NCBI GenBank assembly: GCA_964402175.1
Contig: CAYOBN010000006.1
Location: 42,889 to 106,888, forward strand
Length of the DNA: 64,000 bases
Reading direction: 5' to 3'
Origin: JAWKUK01 sp964402175
Lineage (GTDB): Bacteria > Planctomycetota > UBA1135 > GCA-002686595
Positions 1 through 8,550 of this stretch are shown here, one piece after another; within the stretch, counting starts at the first letter, position 1; each line of letters opens with the position of its first letter. The position numbers were made by a program, and so were the translations under genes. A model generated the notes under the pieces. The model was not told where the DNA came from. It did no database searches and saw only the letters and a program-made list of their open reading frames with translations.

Positions 1-908
1 CGCTCGACGGCGAGTCCGAAGCGTTCCGCGCGAGCGCCGAAGGGCGCTACCTGCTCGGCCGCCTCGACGAGCTGGGCGGTGAGTCCGGGACGGCCCTCGA
101 CCACTACAAAGCCGCGCGGACGCTCGACCCGACGCACCGGGGCAACCTGTTCCGCTTTGCGTACCTCTCGGAGCGCTGCGGCCTCGACCGCGACGCGCTC
201 GAGATCTACCAGACCCTCGCGTCGCTCCTCCCGCTCGACCGCGCCACCGCGTTCAACCTGGGCGTGCTCTACGAGGACCTCGGCCGCGAGCACCTGGCGG
301 CGTCGTGTTACGACACGGTCGTGCGCTCGATGCCCATGGACCGCCGCGCGCGCCTCTTCCTCGGCGACGCCCTCGCCGGGATGGAGATGTACTACGACGA
401 GGACATGGAGCGGAAGGAAGACCGCCTCAACCAGATCCTCCGCATCCCGATCACCGACTTCGAGCTGTCCGTCCGGGCGCGCAACTGCCTGAACAAGATG
501 GACATCATGACCCTCGGCGACCTCGTGAAGCGCACCGAGGCGGAGCTCCTCTCGTACAAGAATTTCGGCGAGACCTCGCTGGCCGAGATCAAGGAGATCC
601 TGCAGACGAAGGGCCTGCGCCTCGGCATGGGTCGCGACGAAGCGGTGCGCAGCATCACGAAGTCGCGCCCCGCGGAAGAGGTCGTCACGCGCGACCCGCA
701 CGACCCGCGCAACAAGCCGGTGTCGGAGCTCAAGCTGTCGATCCGCGCGCGCCGCACCGTCGAGAACCTCGGCTGCTTGACGCTGGGCGATGTCACGCAG
801 CACGCCGAGGACGAGCTGCTCGGCATGCCGAACTTCGGTGTCACGTCGCTCCTCGAGCTGAAGAACAAGCTCGCGGAGTACGGGCTGAAGCTCAAGGGCG
901 ACGATTGA
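1..908 (+). CDS. TPR protein with two RNA polymerase alpha-CTD-like domains (5' end outside window)
   Basis: The reading frame is open from base 3 to the TGA at 906-908, so the start lies outside the window and about 301 residues are visible. The first 120 or so residues look like tetratricopeptide repeats (for example GRYLLGRLDELGG and AFNLGVLYEDLGREHLAA). Two helix-hairpin-helix domains of the RNA polymerase alpha C-terminal type follow. The first (around LSVRARNCLNKMD and KNFGETSLAEIK) keeps the residues matching E. coli alpha R265, N268 and C269. The second (LSIRARRTVENLG, NFGVTSLLELK) keeps only the arginine. The position of alpha K298 is Thr in both. Planctomycete proteins of this architecture are known, but their role is not established. 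DNA contact or assembly with polymerase is inferred. Confidence 0.85.
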   Translation, partial: LDGESEAFRASAEGRYLLGRLDELGGESGTALDHYKAARTLDPTHRGNLFRFAYLSERCGLDRDALEIYQTLASLLPLDRATAFNLGVLYEDLGREHLAASCYDTVVRSMPMDRRARLFLGDALAGMEMYYDEDMERKEDRLNQILRIPITDFELSVRARNCLNKMDIMTLGDLVKRTEAELLSYKNFGETSLAEIKEILQTKGLRLGMGRDEAVRSITKSRPAEEVVTRDPHDPRNKPVSELKLSIRARRTVENLGCLTLGDVTQHAEDELLGMPNFGVTSLLELKNKLAEYGLKLKGDD

Positions 909-960
909 TCCAGTCCTAGGGCGCGCATGGGGCGCCGCTCCGGCGGCGCATCCCCGCAGC

Positions 961-1566
961 ATGTACGAGTACCTCGAGGGCAAGGTCGCGCAGCGGACGG
1001 CGACGCGCGTCGTGCTCGACGTCGGCGGCGTCGGGTACGACCTGTTCGCCCCCCTGGGCGCGCCCTTCGGTGAGCTCGGCAAACGGGCGCGGGCCTACGT
1101 GCACCTCGCGGTGCGCGAGGACGCGCACATCCTCTACGGATTCACGTCGGTCGACGAGCGCGACCTGTTCCGGCTGTTGCTGCGCGTGCGCGGCGTGGGT
1201 CCGACGATCGCCCTCGCGGTGCTCTCCGGCCTGCCGCGCAACGAGCTGGTTCAGGCTGTGGTGCAAGGCGACGCGCGCCCGCTGACGCGCATCAAAGGGG
1301 TCGGCAAGAAGACGGCCGACCAGATGCTGCTCGACCTGCGCGACAAAGCCAACGAGCTCGCGGGCGGCGTCACGGACCTGCCGCTGACGGCGGCGGCTGC
1401 GCCGGCGGTCGACCCGGCGGAGCTGAACGTCGCCGATGCGATCGCAGCGCTCGTCTCGATCGGTTACAGCGACAAAGAGGCGAAGAAAGAGGTCGAGCGC
1501 GCCCGCGAGCAGGTCGATCCGCGCGACCTCGAAGCGCTCGTGCGGGCGGCGCTCGCGCGGTCATGA
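961..1566 (+). CDS. ruvA: Holliday junction branch migration protein RuvA
   Basis: RuvA forms the tetramer that clamps four-way DNA junctions and loads the RuvB motor during recombinational repair. The 201-residue product has the normal family length. It begins with the OB-fold sequence MYEYLEGKVAQR, followed by VVLDVGGVGYDLFAP. Two helix-hairpin-helix elements come next, seen as RVRGVGPTIALAVLS and IKGVGKKTADQMLLDL. The C-terminal RuvB-binding domain is present (ALVSIGYSDKEAKKEV). The stop overlaps the start of the next gene as ATGA, so the two are translationally coupled. ruvB and ruvC are not in this window. Confidence 0.96.
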   Translation: MYEYLEGKVAQRTATRVVLDVGGVGYDLFAPLGAPFGELGKRARAYVHLAVREDAHILYGFTSVDERDLFRLLLRVRGVGPTIALAVLSGLPRNELVQAVVQGDARPLTRIKGVGKKTADQMLLDLRDKANELAGGVTDLPLTAAAAPAVDPAELNVADAIAALVSIGYSDKEAKKEVERAREQVDPRDLEALVRAALARS

Positions 1567-3461
1567 GCGCGCGCCGCGAGCCGCCGTATCGCGCGGTCGT
1601 GTTCGACTGCGACTCGACGCTCTCGGCGATCGAGGGCATCGAAGAGCTCGCGCGCGAAGCCAGCGCGGAGGTGCGCCGCGAGCTCGCGGAGCTGACCGCG
1701 CAGGCGATGCAAGGGACGCTGCCGCTCGAAGAGGTGTTCGGGCGTCGGTTGGCGCTCGTGCGGCCGTCGCGTGCGGCGCTGGCCGCGGTGGCCGAGCGTT
1801 ACTGCGCGACGGCGTTGCCCGGCGCCGCGGCGGTGGTCGCGGCGCTCCAGAGCCTCGGCAAACGGGTTACGGTCGTCTCCGGTGGACTCACGGACGCCGT
1901 GGCCCCGTTCGCGGCGGCGCTCGGTGTGACGGACGTGTACGCCGTCGGGTGCCACTTCGATGCCGCGGGCGGGTTCCTCGGCCACGATGTCAACAGCCCT
2001 CTCGCGCGGGCGGGCGGCAAACCCGAGGTGCTGCGCGCGCTCTTCCCGGACGGCGACGTCGCCCTCGTCGGCGACGGCGCGACGGACGCCGAAGCGACCG
2101 TCGCCGTTGCGCGTTTTGTGGCCTTCGGCGGCGTCGCCGCGCGCAGCGCGGTCATGGCCCGCGGTGACGCGGTGGTGCCCGAGGCGGACCTCGCGGCGGT
2201 GCTGCCCGCGCTGCTCAGCGCAGAGGAGCTCGAACGGCTGGCTGCGGATCCCGTCCACGCGCCGCTCGCCGCGCGCGCGCGGACGCTCGCGGCGCAGCGC
2301 CGACCGGAGCTCTGGATCCCGGGGCCGACCGAGGTGCGCCCGGAGCTCCTTGCGGCCTCTGCGCGGCCGATGTTCGGACACCGCTCGCGCGCGATGGACG
2401 ACGTGCTCGAGCGCATCGACGTGCACCTGCCGACGCTGTTCGGCCTGGACGCGGCGTCCGGCGCGCGCTGTGCGGTGCACTCGTGTACGGCTTCGGGCTT
2501 GATGGAGGCGGCGCTGCGCGGCGCGGTCCTGGACGGCGGCGGCCAGGTTGTGTGCCTCGTCAACGGGTCGTTCTCGGCGCGCTTTGCGGAGATGTGCGCC
2601 GCGCTGGAGCTCCCCCACAGCGTCGTCCGCCGCGCTCCCGGGGAGGCGTTCGACGCCGCGGACGTCGAGCGAGCGCTCGCGCAGCACCACCCGGTCGCGG
2701 CGCTGACGTACTCGGTCAGCGAGACCTCGACGGGCGCAGCGACCCCTCCGGCGCGGCTGACTCCGGCGCTCGCGGCGCACCCCGAGGTGCTCGTGATCGC
2801 GGACTGTGTGACGTGGTTGGCGGCGGCCCCGATCGACTTCGACGCGCACCGGCTCGACTTCGCGCTGGCTGGGACGCAGAAAGCGCTGGCGCTGCCGCCG
2901 GGCCTCGGCCTGTGCGCGGTCTCCGAGCGTTACCTCGACCGCGCGCGCAGAGCCCGGCGACGCGGCTGGTTCCTCGACCCCGTGCGCATCGTCGAGAGCC
3001 ACGCCGAACACAAGCCGCCGATGACCCCGACGATGAGCCTCTACGTCGCGCTCGCGCGGCAGCTCGAGGACATCGCCGGGGGCGAGCTCGAGCGCGCGCT
3101 CGCTGCGCTCCCCGGCGCGCCGCTCGGCCCCCATCCGGGCCGCGGCGCGGCGGCGTGGCAGGCCCGTTACGCGCGGCACGCCGCATTCAGCGCGCGCGTC
3201 GCTGCGGCAGCGCCGGACTTCGGCCTCGAGCCCGTGCCACGCCCCGCCGACGCCTCGCCGACCGTCGCGTGCCTGCGCGCCGCACCGGGCGTGCAGTTCG
3301 ACGCCGGAGCCACGGTCCGCGCACTGACCGCGCACGGCTTCCAGATCGGCGGCGGCTACGGCGCGCTGAAGGACACGACGATCCGCATCGGCCACATGGG
3401 CGACCACTCGCGCACCGCGCTCGAGCGCTTGCTGACCGAGCTGAAGAACCTCCTGGGTTAG
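1563..3461 (+). CDS. Fused phosphoserine phosphatase-like HAD and class V aminotransferase
   Basis: The 632-residue protein joins two enzyme domains. Residues 1 to about 230 form a SerB-type HAD phosphatase, with motif I FDCDSTLSAIEGIEELA, motif II VVSGG and motif IV ALVGDGATDAEA. From about residue 250 (LWIPGPTEVRPELL) it is a class V, fold-type I aminotransferase. The probable PLP-binding lysine is K440 in AGTQKALALPPG. Phosphoserine aminotransferase and phosphoserine phosphatase catalyse consecutive steps of serine synthesis, so one chain may do both. The aminotransferase half could instead be an alanine-glyoxylate or serine-glyoxylate type enzyme. The ATG overlaps the ruvA stop. One uninterrupted frame crosses the domain junction, with no sign of frameshift. 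Confidence 0.85.
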   Translation: MSARREPPYRAVVFDCDSTLSAIEGIEELAREASAEVRRELAELTAQAMQGTLPLEEVFGRRLALVRPSRAALAAVAERYCATALPGAAAVVAALQSLGKRVTVVSGGLTDAVAPFAAALGVTDVYAVGCHFDAAGGFLGHDVNSPLARAGGKPEVLRALFPDGDVALVGDGATDAEATVAVARFVAFGGVAARSAVMARGDAVVPEADLAAVLPALLSAEELERLAADPVHAPLAARARTLAAQRRPELWIPGPTEVRPELLAASARPMFGHRSRAMDDVLERIDVHLPTLFGLDAASGARCAVHSCTASGLMEAALRGAVLDGGGQVVCLVNGSFSARFAEMCAALELPHSVVRRAPGEAFDAADVERALAQHHPVAALTYSVSETSTGAATPPARLTPALAAHPEVLVIADCVTWLAAAPIDFDAHRLDFALAGTQKALALPPGLGLCAVSERYLDRARRARRRGWFLDPVRIVESHAEHKPPMTPTMSLYVALARQLEDIAGGELERALAALPGAPLGPHPGRGAAAWQARYARHAAFSARVAAAAPDFGLEPVPRPADASPTVACLRAAPGVQFDAGATVRALTAHGFQIGGGYGALKDTTIRIGHMGDHSRTALERLLTELKNLLG

Positions 3462-3462
3462 C

Positions 3463-3536
3463 GTCGAACGGTACCAGGTACGAGTTTGCGGCGCGGCGCG
3501 CGGCGCGCCGCCAAAACGTACCTGGTAACGTTAGAC
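3463..3536. repeat. Hairpin repeat, copy 1 (74 bp)
   Basis: The left arm GTCGAACGGTACCAGGTACG and the right arm, read in reverse complement, pair imperfectly around a GC-only centre. The element starts 2 bases after the stop codon of the fused phosphatase/aminotransferase gene and lies between convergent genes. The same arms occur at 31353-31459 and from 63942. Confidence 0.85.
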
Positions 3537-3553
3537 AACCAAATCGGCAATTA

Positions 3554-3563
3554 NNNNNNNNNN
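3554..3563. other. Assembly gap (10 N) within repeat region
   Basis: Ten unknown bases interrupt the intergenic repeat region. On the left is an unusually AT-rich stub (around 3530-3553), on the right a C-homopolymer stretch. The gap falls in a repeat that also occurs elsewhere in the window, as expected if the family is repeated in the genome and broke the assembly. Confidence 0.95.
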
Positions 3564-3606
3564 TTCCTGGGCGCCGGGCCGCGCGCCCCCCCCCAACCCG
3601 TTCCGG

Positions 3607-3619
3607 GGTACCGTTCGAC
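3607..3619. repeat. Isolated right end of the hairpin repeat
   Basis: GGTACCGTTCGAC is the exact reverse complement of the outermost 13 bases of the left arm at 3463-3475. It probably closes either one long element that contains the gap or a second tandem element whose left half lies in the gap. Confidence 0.65.
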
Positions 3620-3641
3620 TCCCAATGCGGCAATGCGAAGT

Positions 3642-6176
3642 TCAGCGCAAGCCGAACACTCGCACCGCCTCGCGCCGGGCGAGCTCCCGCAACCGCTCGG
3701 GATCCACGCGGTGCAATTGGTCGATCCAGCGCACACGCGGATCGAGCTCCGGCCACAGCCCCGCGTCCGCCTCTCCACCGAGGCGCAACAACAACCGCTG
3801 CAACACGCGACGGTACCCCGCCGCGTGCGGAGTCACCGCGCGCCCGACGTCCGTCGCCGCGCGCTCCGCTGCGTCCAAGACATCGATCCACGCCAAACGC
3901 GGATCCTCTGCACAACACAGCGCCACGAGCTGCGCGCGCTCCTCCAGCGCCTCCGCGATGCGCTCCGGCGCAAACCCGTAACCCGCAGCAAACGCCAGCA
4001 GCGCGCCGAAGTTCGCGCGCAACGGGTACCACGCCGCGCGATCGCACAGGTGGCCCTCTTCATGGACGGCGACCACCTCCGCGAGCGCGCCGAGCGACAC
4101 GAGCGCCGGCTCGGCTTCGCTGCCGTGCTCCACCATCCACGCGAGGCGCATCCGGTCCGCAGCGCCCAGCGCCGGCACCAGCGCCGCGCGGGCCGCCCCC
4201 GTCGCCGGCACCCCGCGCACATCCAGCGCCGCGCGCACACGCTCGGGCGCGCCGCGGAAGCGCTGTTCGATGCGCCGCCAGCCGTCGCGCTCGGCTTCGA
4301 TACGGTCGAGGTCGATCCAGTAACCCTCGTGCAGCGCAGCGCCGCTGATCGACGCGCCGCGCCGCGCGAACCGCGCCGGGACGTCCGCGCCGTCACACCA
4401 GAACACCGTGCCGCGGAACGGCCGACCCAGATGCTCTCCGTCGCGCTCTTCGACGTGCACGATGCGCAGCACGGCGCCGTCGGGACCGCCCTGCCCCACC
4501 GCCACGCCGAAGAGGCCGTGCCGCCCGAGGGCCAGGAGCTCCGCAGCGAGGCCCGGTACGGGGTCCCCACGGCGCCCCCGCCCGAGGCGCTCGTCTTCGG
4601 CGCTGAACGTCGGGCCCGGGTGGACGACCTCCGCGAACGGACCGTAACGGATGCGCGGCGAGCGCGCGGCGAGGTCGCTGGATCCGCTCCCCTGTCCCGC
4701 GAGCGCCCGGCGCTGCGCCAGGTGTCGCGCGACGGCATCGAGCAGACCATCGACGTCGCGCACCCGCGCGAGCGCAGCCGGACGCCCGGGGGCCGCGACG
4801 AGCTCCGAGCCCCGCTGCGCGTCGATCGCAGCGAGCGTGCGCCCGATCGCTTGGAACGTCGTACGCGCCGCGAGCGCCCGCGCGAGGACCGACGCGGCGA
4901 GCTCTTCCGGCAGCGCCCCGCGCAGCACGAGGCCCTCGGCTTCGTCGAACCACCCCGCGGCGAGCAACGCCTCCCCGAGCGCCGCGCGCGCCGCCGGGGT
5001 CGCCGTCGCCAGCGGATACGCGCGCTCCAACGCTGCCAGCAACGCCCTCAGCGGCGGATGGAGGGGCTCGCCGTGGACATCCACGAGCCAACGCGGCAGC
5101 TCGGCGACCCACGCGAGGAACAGCGGCAACGGCTCACCCGAGCGGAACGAGCGCGTCAACACCGCACGCGGGCGCGGCGCACGCTCCGGGGTCGACCACG
5201 CCTCCGCGAGCGCGCTCCCGCCGCGCAGCCCGAGCACCTCCGCCGCGAGCGCGGTCTCCCCAGCGCCGACGAGCGCCAGCAAGAGCTCATCCGAGGGCAC
5301 CGCCTCCGTGCGCAAGAGCGCCGTCGCGAGCGACGCTCGCTCGCTCGCCGTAAGTCCCGGCCCCGCGAGCAGCGCCAGGCCGCTCTCCGCCGCGCGGGCC
5401 CGTACGGCCGCCGCATCGACCTGGCCGTGTGACGCCCCGCGGCGCAGCGCAGCGCTGACACCGTCGACGACGAAGTTCGCGGAGAGCTCACCGAGGGTGC
5501 GCTCGAGCGCGAGCTGCGCGCGCTCTTCGTCGCGCGGCAGAAGGGCTGCCCTGCGCGCGCCGCGGCCCGTCGCGAGCGCATCCAGCAGCGCCACCGCTTC
5601 GTCTGCGCGCTCCGCGGCGACCAGGTAACGCGCGAGCGAGAGACCGAAGTGCGCGACCTCGTGCGGATCGCGCGCGAGCTCCAGCGCCGCCTCTCCGAGG
5701 CGCAGCGCACGCGCCGTGTCCCCGAGGCGATGCGCGTTCCACGCGAGGCCATGCCAGCCCCACCCGAACGTCGGATCGAGGTCGACCGCCCGCGCGAGGT
5801 GCTGATCCGCGGTGGGTCCTCCGAAGCGCCCGATGAGGTAGTGCGCCGCCGGATCCTCGGGCGCGCTCGCGAGGGCGGCGATGCGCGCGGCGTAGGCCTC
5901 CGGCGCGAGCAGCGCCGCGCGCGCTGCGTCATCGAGCACGCGCTCGGGCGCGACCCAGCCCGGCGCAGCCGCCGCAGCAGCGCGCGCGTGCGGCACCGCT
6001 GCCGTGACCCCGTCAGGCGCGTGCCGCTCGGCGCGCCAGGCGTCGTAGAGATGCGCAGAAGCGACGGGCTCGATCGGCGCGCTGGGCCTAACCGTGGGCG
6101 CTGTGCACGCGGCCAGCAGCGCCGCGACCAACGCGGGCACGGAACACCGGGGACCGGCAGAGGCAGGGCGCAGCAA
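3642..6176 (-). CDS. Lipoprotein with TPR region and C-terminal HEEGH zincin-like motif
   Basis: The chosen TTG start at 6176 gives 844 residues, 5 bases after the ribD stop. The N-terminus has a hydrophobic segment and lipobox ending LVAALLAAC, so the mature protein should be lipid-anchored. A GTG at 6140 is the alternative start. Residues around 70-210 are alpha-helical and TPR-like (DPTFGWGWHGLAWNAHRLGD). The C-terminal part contains VVAVHEEGHLCD with H705, E706 and H709, the HExxH zinc-ligand pattern, followed by EALEERAQL, whose glutamates could supply a third ligand. The family is not recognised. A metallopeptidase function is inferred from the motif alone. Confidence 0.75.
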   Translation of the reverse strand: MLRPASAGPRCSVPALVAALLAACTAPTVRPSAPIEPVASAHLYDAWRAERHAPDGVTAAVPHARAAAAAAPGWVAPERVLDDAARAALLAPEAYAARIAALASAPEDPAAHYLIGRFGGPTADQHLARAVDLDPTFGWGWHGLAWNAHRLGDTARALRLGEAALELARDPHEVAHFGLSLARYLVAAERADEAVALLDALATGRGARRAALLPRDEERAQLALERTLGELSANFVVDGVSAALRRGASHGQVDAAAVRARAAESGLALLAGPGLTASERASLATALLRTEAVPSDELLLALVGAGETALAAEVLGLRGGSALAEAWSTPERAPRPRAVLTRSFRSGEPLPLFLAWVAELPRWLVDVHGEPLHPPLRALLAALERAYPLATATPAARAALGEALLAAGWFDEAEGLVLRGALPEELAASVLARALAARTTFQAIGRTLAAIDAQRGSELVAAPGRPAALARVRDVDGLLDAVARHLAQRRALAGQGSGSSDLAARSPRIRYGPFAEVVHPGPTFSAEDERLGRGRRGDPVPGLAAELLALGRHGLFGVAVGQGGPDGAVLRIVHVEERDGEHLGRPFRGTVFWCDGADVPARFARRGASISGAALHEGYWIDLDRIEAERDGWRRIEQRFRGAPERVRAALDVRGVPATGAARAALVPALGAADRMRLAWMVEHGSEAEPALVSLGALAEVVAVHEEGHLCDRAAWYPLRANFGALLAFAAGYGFAPERIAEALEERAQLVALCCAEDPRLAWIDVLDAAERAATDVGRAVTPHAAGYRRVLQRLLLRLGGEADAGLWPELDPRVRWIDQLHRVDPERLRELARREAVRVFGLR

Positions 6177-6181
6177 GCGGG

Positions 6182-7339
6182 TCAGCCTTCGTCCAAGAAG
6201 GCCTCGAGCACGGCATCGTCCCCGACCTCGCGGTCGAGCCGCTCCAGGAGCTTCGCCGACACGAGCCACGGCGCCATGCTCTCGCCGCGGCCGCCGCGCA
6301 CGCTGCCCGTGACGACGCGCACCTGGTCCACGAAGCCTTGGTCGAGCGCGTTGCGCAGGAACGTGGGGCCGGTCTCGAGCAGCACGCGCTGGTGCCCCTC
6401 CTCCCAGAGGTGCGTGAAGACCTCGCGCAGGTCGAGCAGGTGGCGGTCCTGGCCGCGCAGCTCGTACACGGTCGCGCCGACCGCCTCGAGCGCGCGCCGG
6501 CGCACGCGATCCGAGCCCGGGAGGCACAGGACGCGCACCGGGCCAGCGGCTTCGTGCTCACCGGGCGGTTGGAAGAGGCGCGCCTCGGGCGGCGTACGCA
6601 GCCACGAGTCGAGCACCACGCGCGTCGGAGGTTTGCGTTCGAGCCGCGCGGGCGGACGCACCGTCAGGCGCGGGTTGTCGTTCAGGATCGTCCCGACGCC
6701 GGTGACGACCGCATCGACGCGGCTGCGCAGGATCTGCACGTCCGCGAGCGCGGCGGGCCCGGAGATCCAGCGGCCGTCCCCGACGCCCTCCGGCGGCGAG
6801 AGGTGCCCGGAGAGGGTCTGCGCCCACTTCGCGATCGTCCACGGGCGCGGGCGGCGCAGCCGCTCGCGCGAGGTCCAGCGCAGGAAGTGCGGCGCCACCA
6901 CTTCGAGGCGCGCGCTGCCTTCGCTCAAGTACACGTCGCAGCCGCGCTCCTGCAGGAGCTGCAGCCCGCGGCCGCGGTGGCGCAGGTCGGGGTCGAGGGC
7001 GCCCGCGACGACGGTGCGGATGCCCGTCGCGAGGATCGCCTCGGTGCACGGCGGCGTCTTGCCGGTCGTGCTGCACGGCTCGAGGGTGACGACGAGGGTG
7101 TCCCACTCGGCGGCGGGCACGCCGCTCGCGCGGGCGTTCGCCAGCGCTTCGACCTCGGCGTGCGGGCCGCCCCAGACGCGGTGGTAGCCGCGTGCGACGA
7201 CCTGCCCCTGGGACAGGACGGCCGCCCCGACGCAGGGGTTCGGCGCGACCTCGAAGCGGAACGCCCGGGCCTCTCGGCCGAGCTCGGCGAGCAGGTCCTC
7301 CAGGAGGCGCGGGTCGAGCGGTCGTTCGAGGCCCTTCAT
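6182..7339 (-). CDS. ribD: Bifunctional riboflavin biosynthesis protein RibD
   Basis: RibD carries out the deamination and the ribosyl-chain reduction steps that convert the first GTP-derived pyrimidine of riboflavin synthesis. The 385-residue protein has an N-terminal cytidine-deaminase-like domain. Its zinc and proton-shuttle motifs are HAEVEAL and TLEPCSTTGKTPPC. The C-terminal reductase domain includes GRWISGPAALADVQILRSRV and VVTGVGTILNDNPRL. The ATG at 7339 (MKGLERPLDP) was chosen because the frame upstream, open to 7444, shows no conserved sequence. It is followed by the HEEGH lipoprotein gene after 5 bases, so the two are probably co-transcribed. No other rib gene is nearby. Confidence 0.93.
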   Translation of the reverse strand: MKGLERPLDPRLLEDLLAELGREARAFRFEVAPNPCVGAAVLSQGQVVARGYHRVWGGPHAEVEALANARASGVPAAEWDTLVVTLEPCSTTGKTPPCTEAILATGIRTVVAGALDPDLRHRGRGLQLLQERGCDVYLSEGSARLEVVAPHFLRWTSRERLRRPRPWTIAKWAQTLSGHLSPPEGVGDGRWISGPAALADVQILRSRVDAVVTGVGTILNDNPRLTVRPPARLERKPPTRVVLDSWLRTPPEARLFQPPGEHEAAGPVRVLCLPGSDRVRRRALEAVGATVYELRGQDRHLLDLREVFTHLWEEGHQRVLLETGPTFLRNALDQGFVDQVRVVTGSVRGGRGESMAPWLVSAKLLERLDREVGDDAVLEAFLDEG

Positions 7340-7554
7340 GGCACCGGCCCCGATCTTAGGCCGTGGAGTGCATCGGCAACAGCGGGCGTTCGAATCCTCT
7401 GCGGCGCGGACCCGGACCGTCCGCGCGCCCCGATTCGGGAACACCCCCTTCCTTCGACGGCCCGAGGCGCGAGAATGTTCGCCCCGCGAGCCCTGCCCGC
7501 GGTGAGCTACCAGGTGCCCCAGAGCGGGCCCCCCACGACCGCCAGCACAGATCC

Positions 7555-8550
7555 ATGACCAAGGCCCCCATTCGAGTTGCGATCACCGGCGCCGCCGGCC
7601 AGATCGGCTACGCGCTCCTCCCCCGCATCGCTTCGGGCCAGATGTTCGGCCCGGACCAGCCGGTGATCCTGCACCTCATCGAGATCCCCGTCGACAAGGC
7701 CATGGAGGCCTTGAAGGGCGTCGCGATGGAGCTCGAGGACTGCGCCTTCCCCCTGCTGCGCGACATGGTGCTCACGAGCGACATCAACGTGGGCTTCAAG
7801 GACGTGAGCTGGGCGCTGCTCGTCGGCGCGAAGCCGCGCGGCCCGGGCATGGAGCGCGGTGACCTGCTCAAGGAGAACGGCAAGATCTTCATCGGCCAGG
7901 GCCGGGCGATCAACGAACACGCCGCCAGCGACGTGCGCGTCGCCGTCGTCGGCAACCCGTGCAACACGAACGCCATGATCGCGATGCGCTCGGCGCCGAA
8001 CGTGCCGCGCGAGCGCTTCACGGCGATGACGCGCCTCGACCAGAACCGCGCCCAGGCCCAGCTCGCGCTGCGCGCCAAGGTGCAGGTCGCCGATGTGCAG
8101 AACGTGACGATCTGGGGCAACCACTCGGCGACCCAGGTGCCGGACTTCGTGCACGCGACGATCGGCGGGAAACCCGCCGCCGGGGTCATCCACGACGAAG
8201 CGTGGCTCAAGGGCGACTTCTTCAGCACCGTCCAGAAGCGCGGCGCAGCGATCATCGCAGCGCGCGGCCTGTCGAGCGCGATGTCGGCCGCCAACGCGCT
8301 GACCGACCACGTGCGCGACCTCGTGTTCCCGACGCCCGCCGGCGCGTGGAACTCGGTCTGCGTCGTGTCCGACGGCAGCTACGGCGTGCCGGAGGGCCTC
8401 ATCAGCTCGTTCCCGGTCCGCGCGGACGGCAAGGGCGACTGGCAGATCGTGCAGGGCCTCGAGCTCGACGCGTTCCTGAAGGAGAAGCTCGCGGCGAGCG
8501 TCAAGGAGCTCGTCGAGGAGCGCGATGCCGTCGCGGGGATGCTCGGTTGA
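7555..8550 (+). CDS. mdh: Malate dehydrogenase
   Basis: This enzyme interconverts malate and oxaloacetate with NAD in the TCA cycle. The 331-residue product has the Rossmann start RVAITGAAGQIGYALLPRIA and matches the cytosolic-type (dimeric) MDH family in length. Visible active-site elements are the substrate-binding arginine region LVGAKPRGPGMERGD, the TRLDQNRA segment, and the catalytic histidine in IWGNHSATQVPD. The ATG at 7555 is the first start consistent with the family N-terminus. The downstream gene begins at a TTG overlapping this stop codon. Confidence 0.95.
   Translation: MTKAPIRVAITGAAGQIGYALLPRIASGQMFGPDQPVILHLIEIPVDKAMEALKGVAMELEDCAFPLLRDMVLTSDINVGFKDVSWALLVGAKPRGPGMERGDLLKENGKIFIGQGRAINEHAASDVRVAVVGNPCNTNAMIAMRSAPNVPRERFTAMTRLDQNRAQAQLALRAKVQVADVQNVTIWGNHSATQVPDFVHATIGGKPAAGVIHDEAWLKGDFFSTVQKRGAAIIAARGLSSAMSAANALTDHVRDLVFPTPAGAWNSVCVVSDGSYGVPEGLISSFPVRADGKGDWQIVQGLELDAFLKEKLAASVKELVEERDAVAGMLG

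Noticed and set aside
1464..3407. Long open frame on the minus strand opposite the fusion gene
   Set aside because: Low-complexity Arg/Ala/Gly composition with no motifs, antisense to a gene with clear enzyme signatures.
7380..7405. TTCGAATCC-like string resembling a tRNA T-arm upstream of mdh
   Set aside because: The flanking bases do not form a 5-bp T stem and no acceptor, D or anticodon arm could be placed around it.
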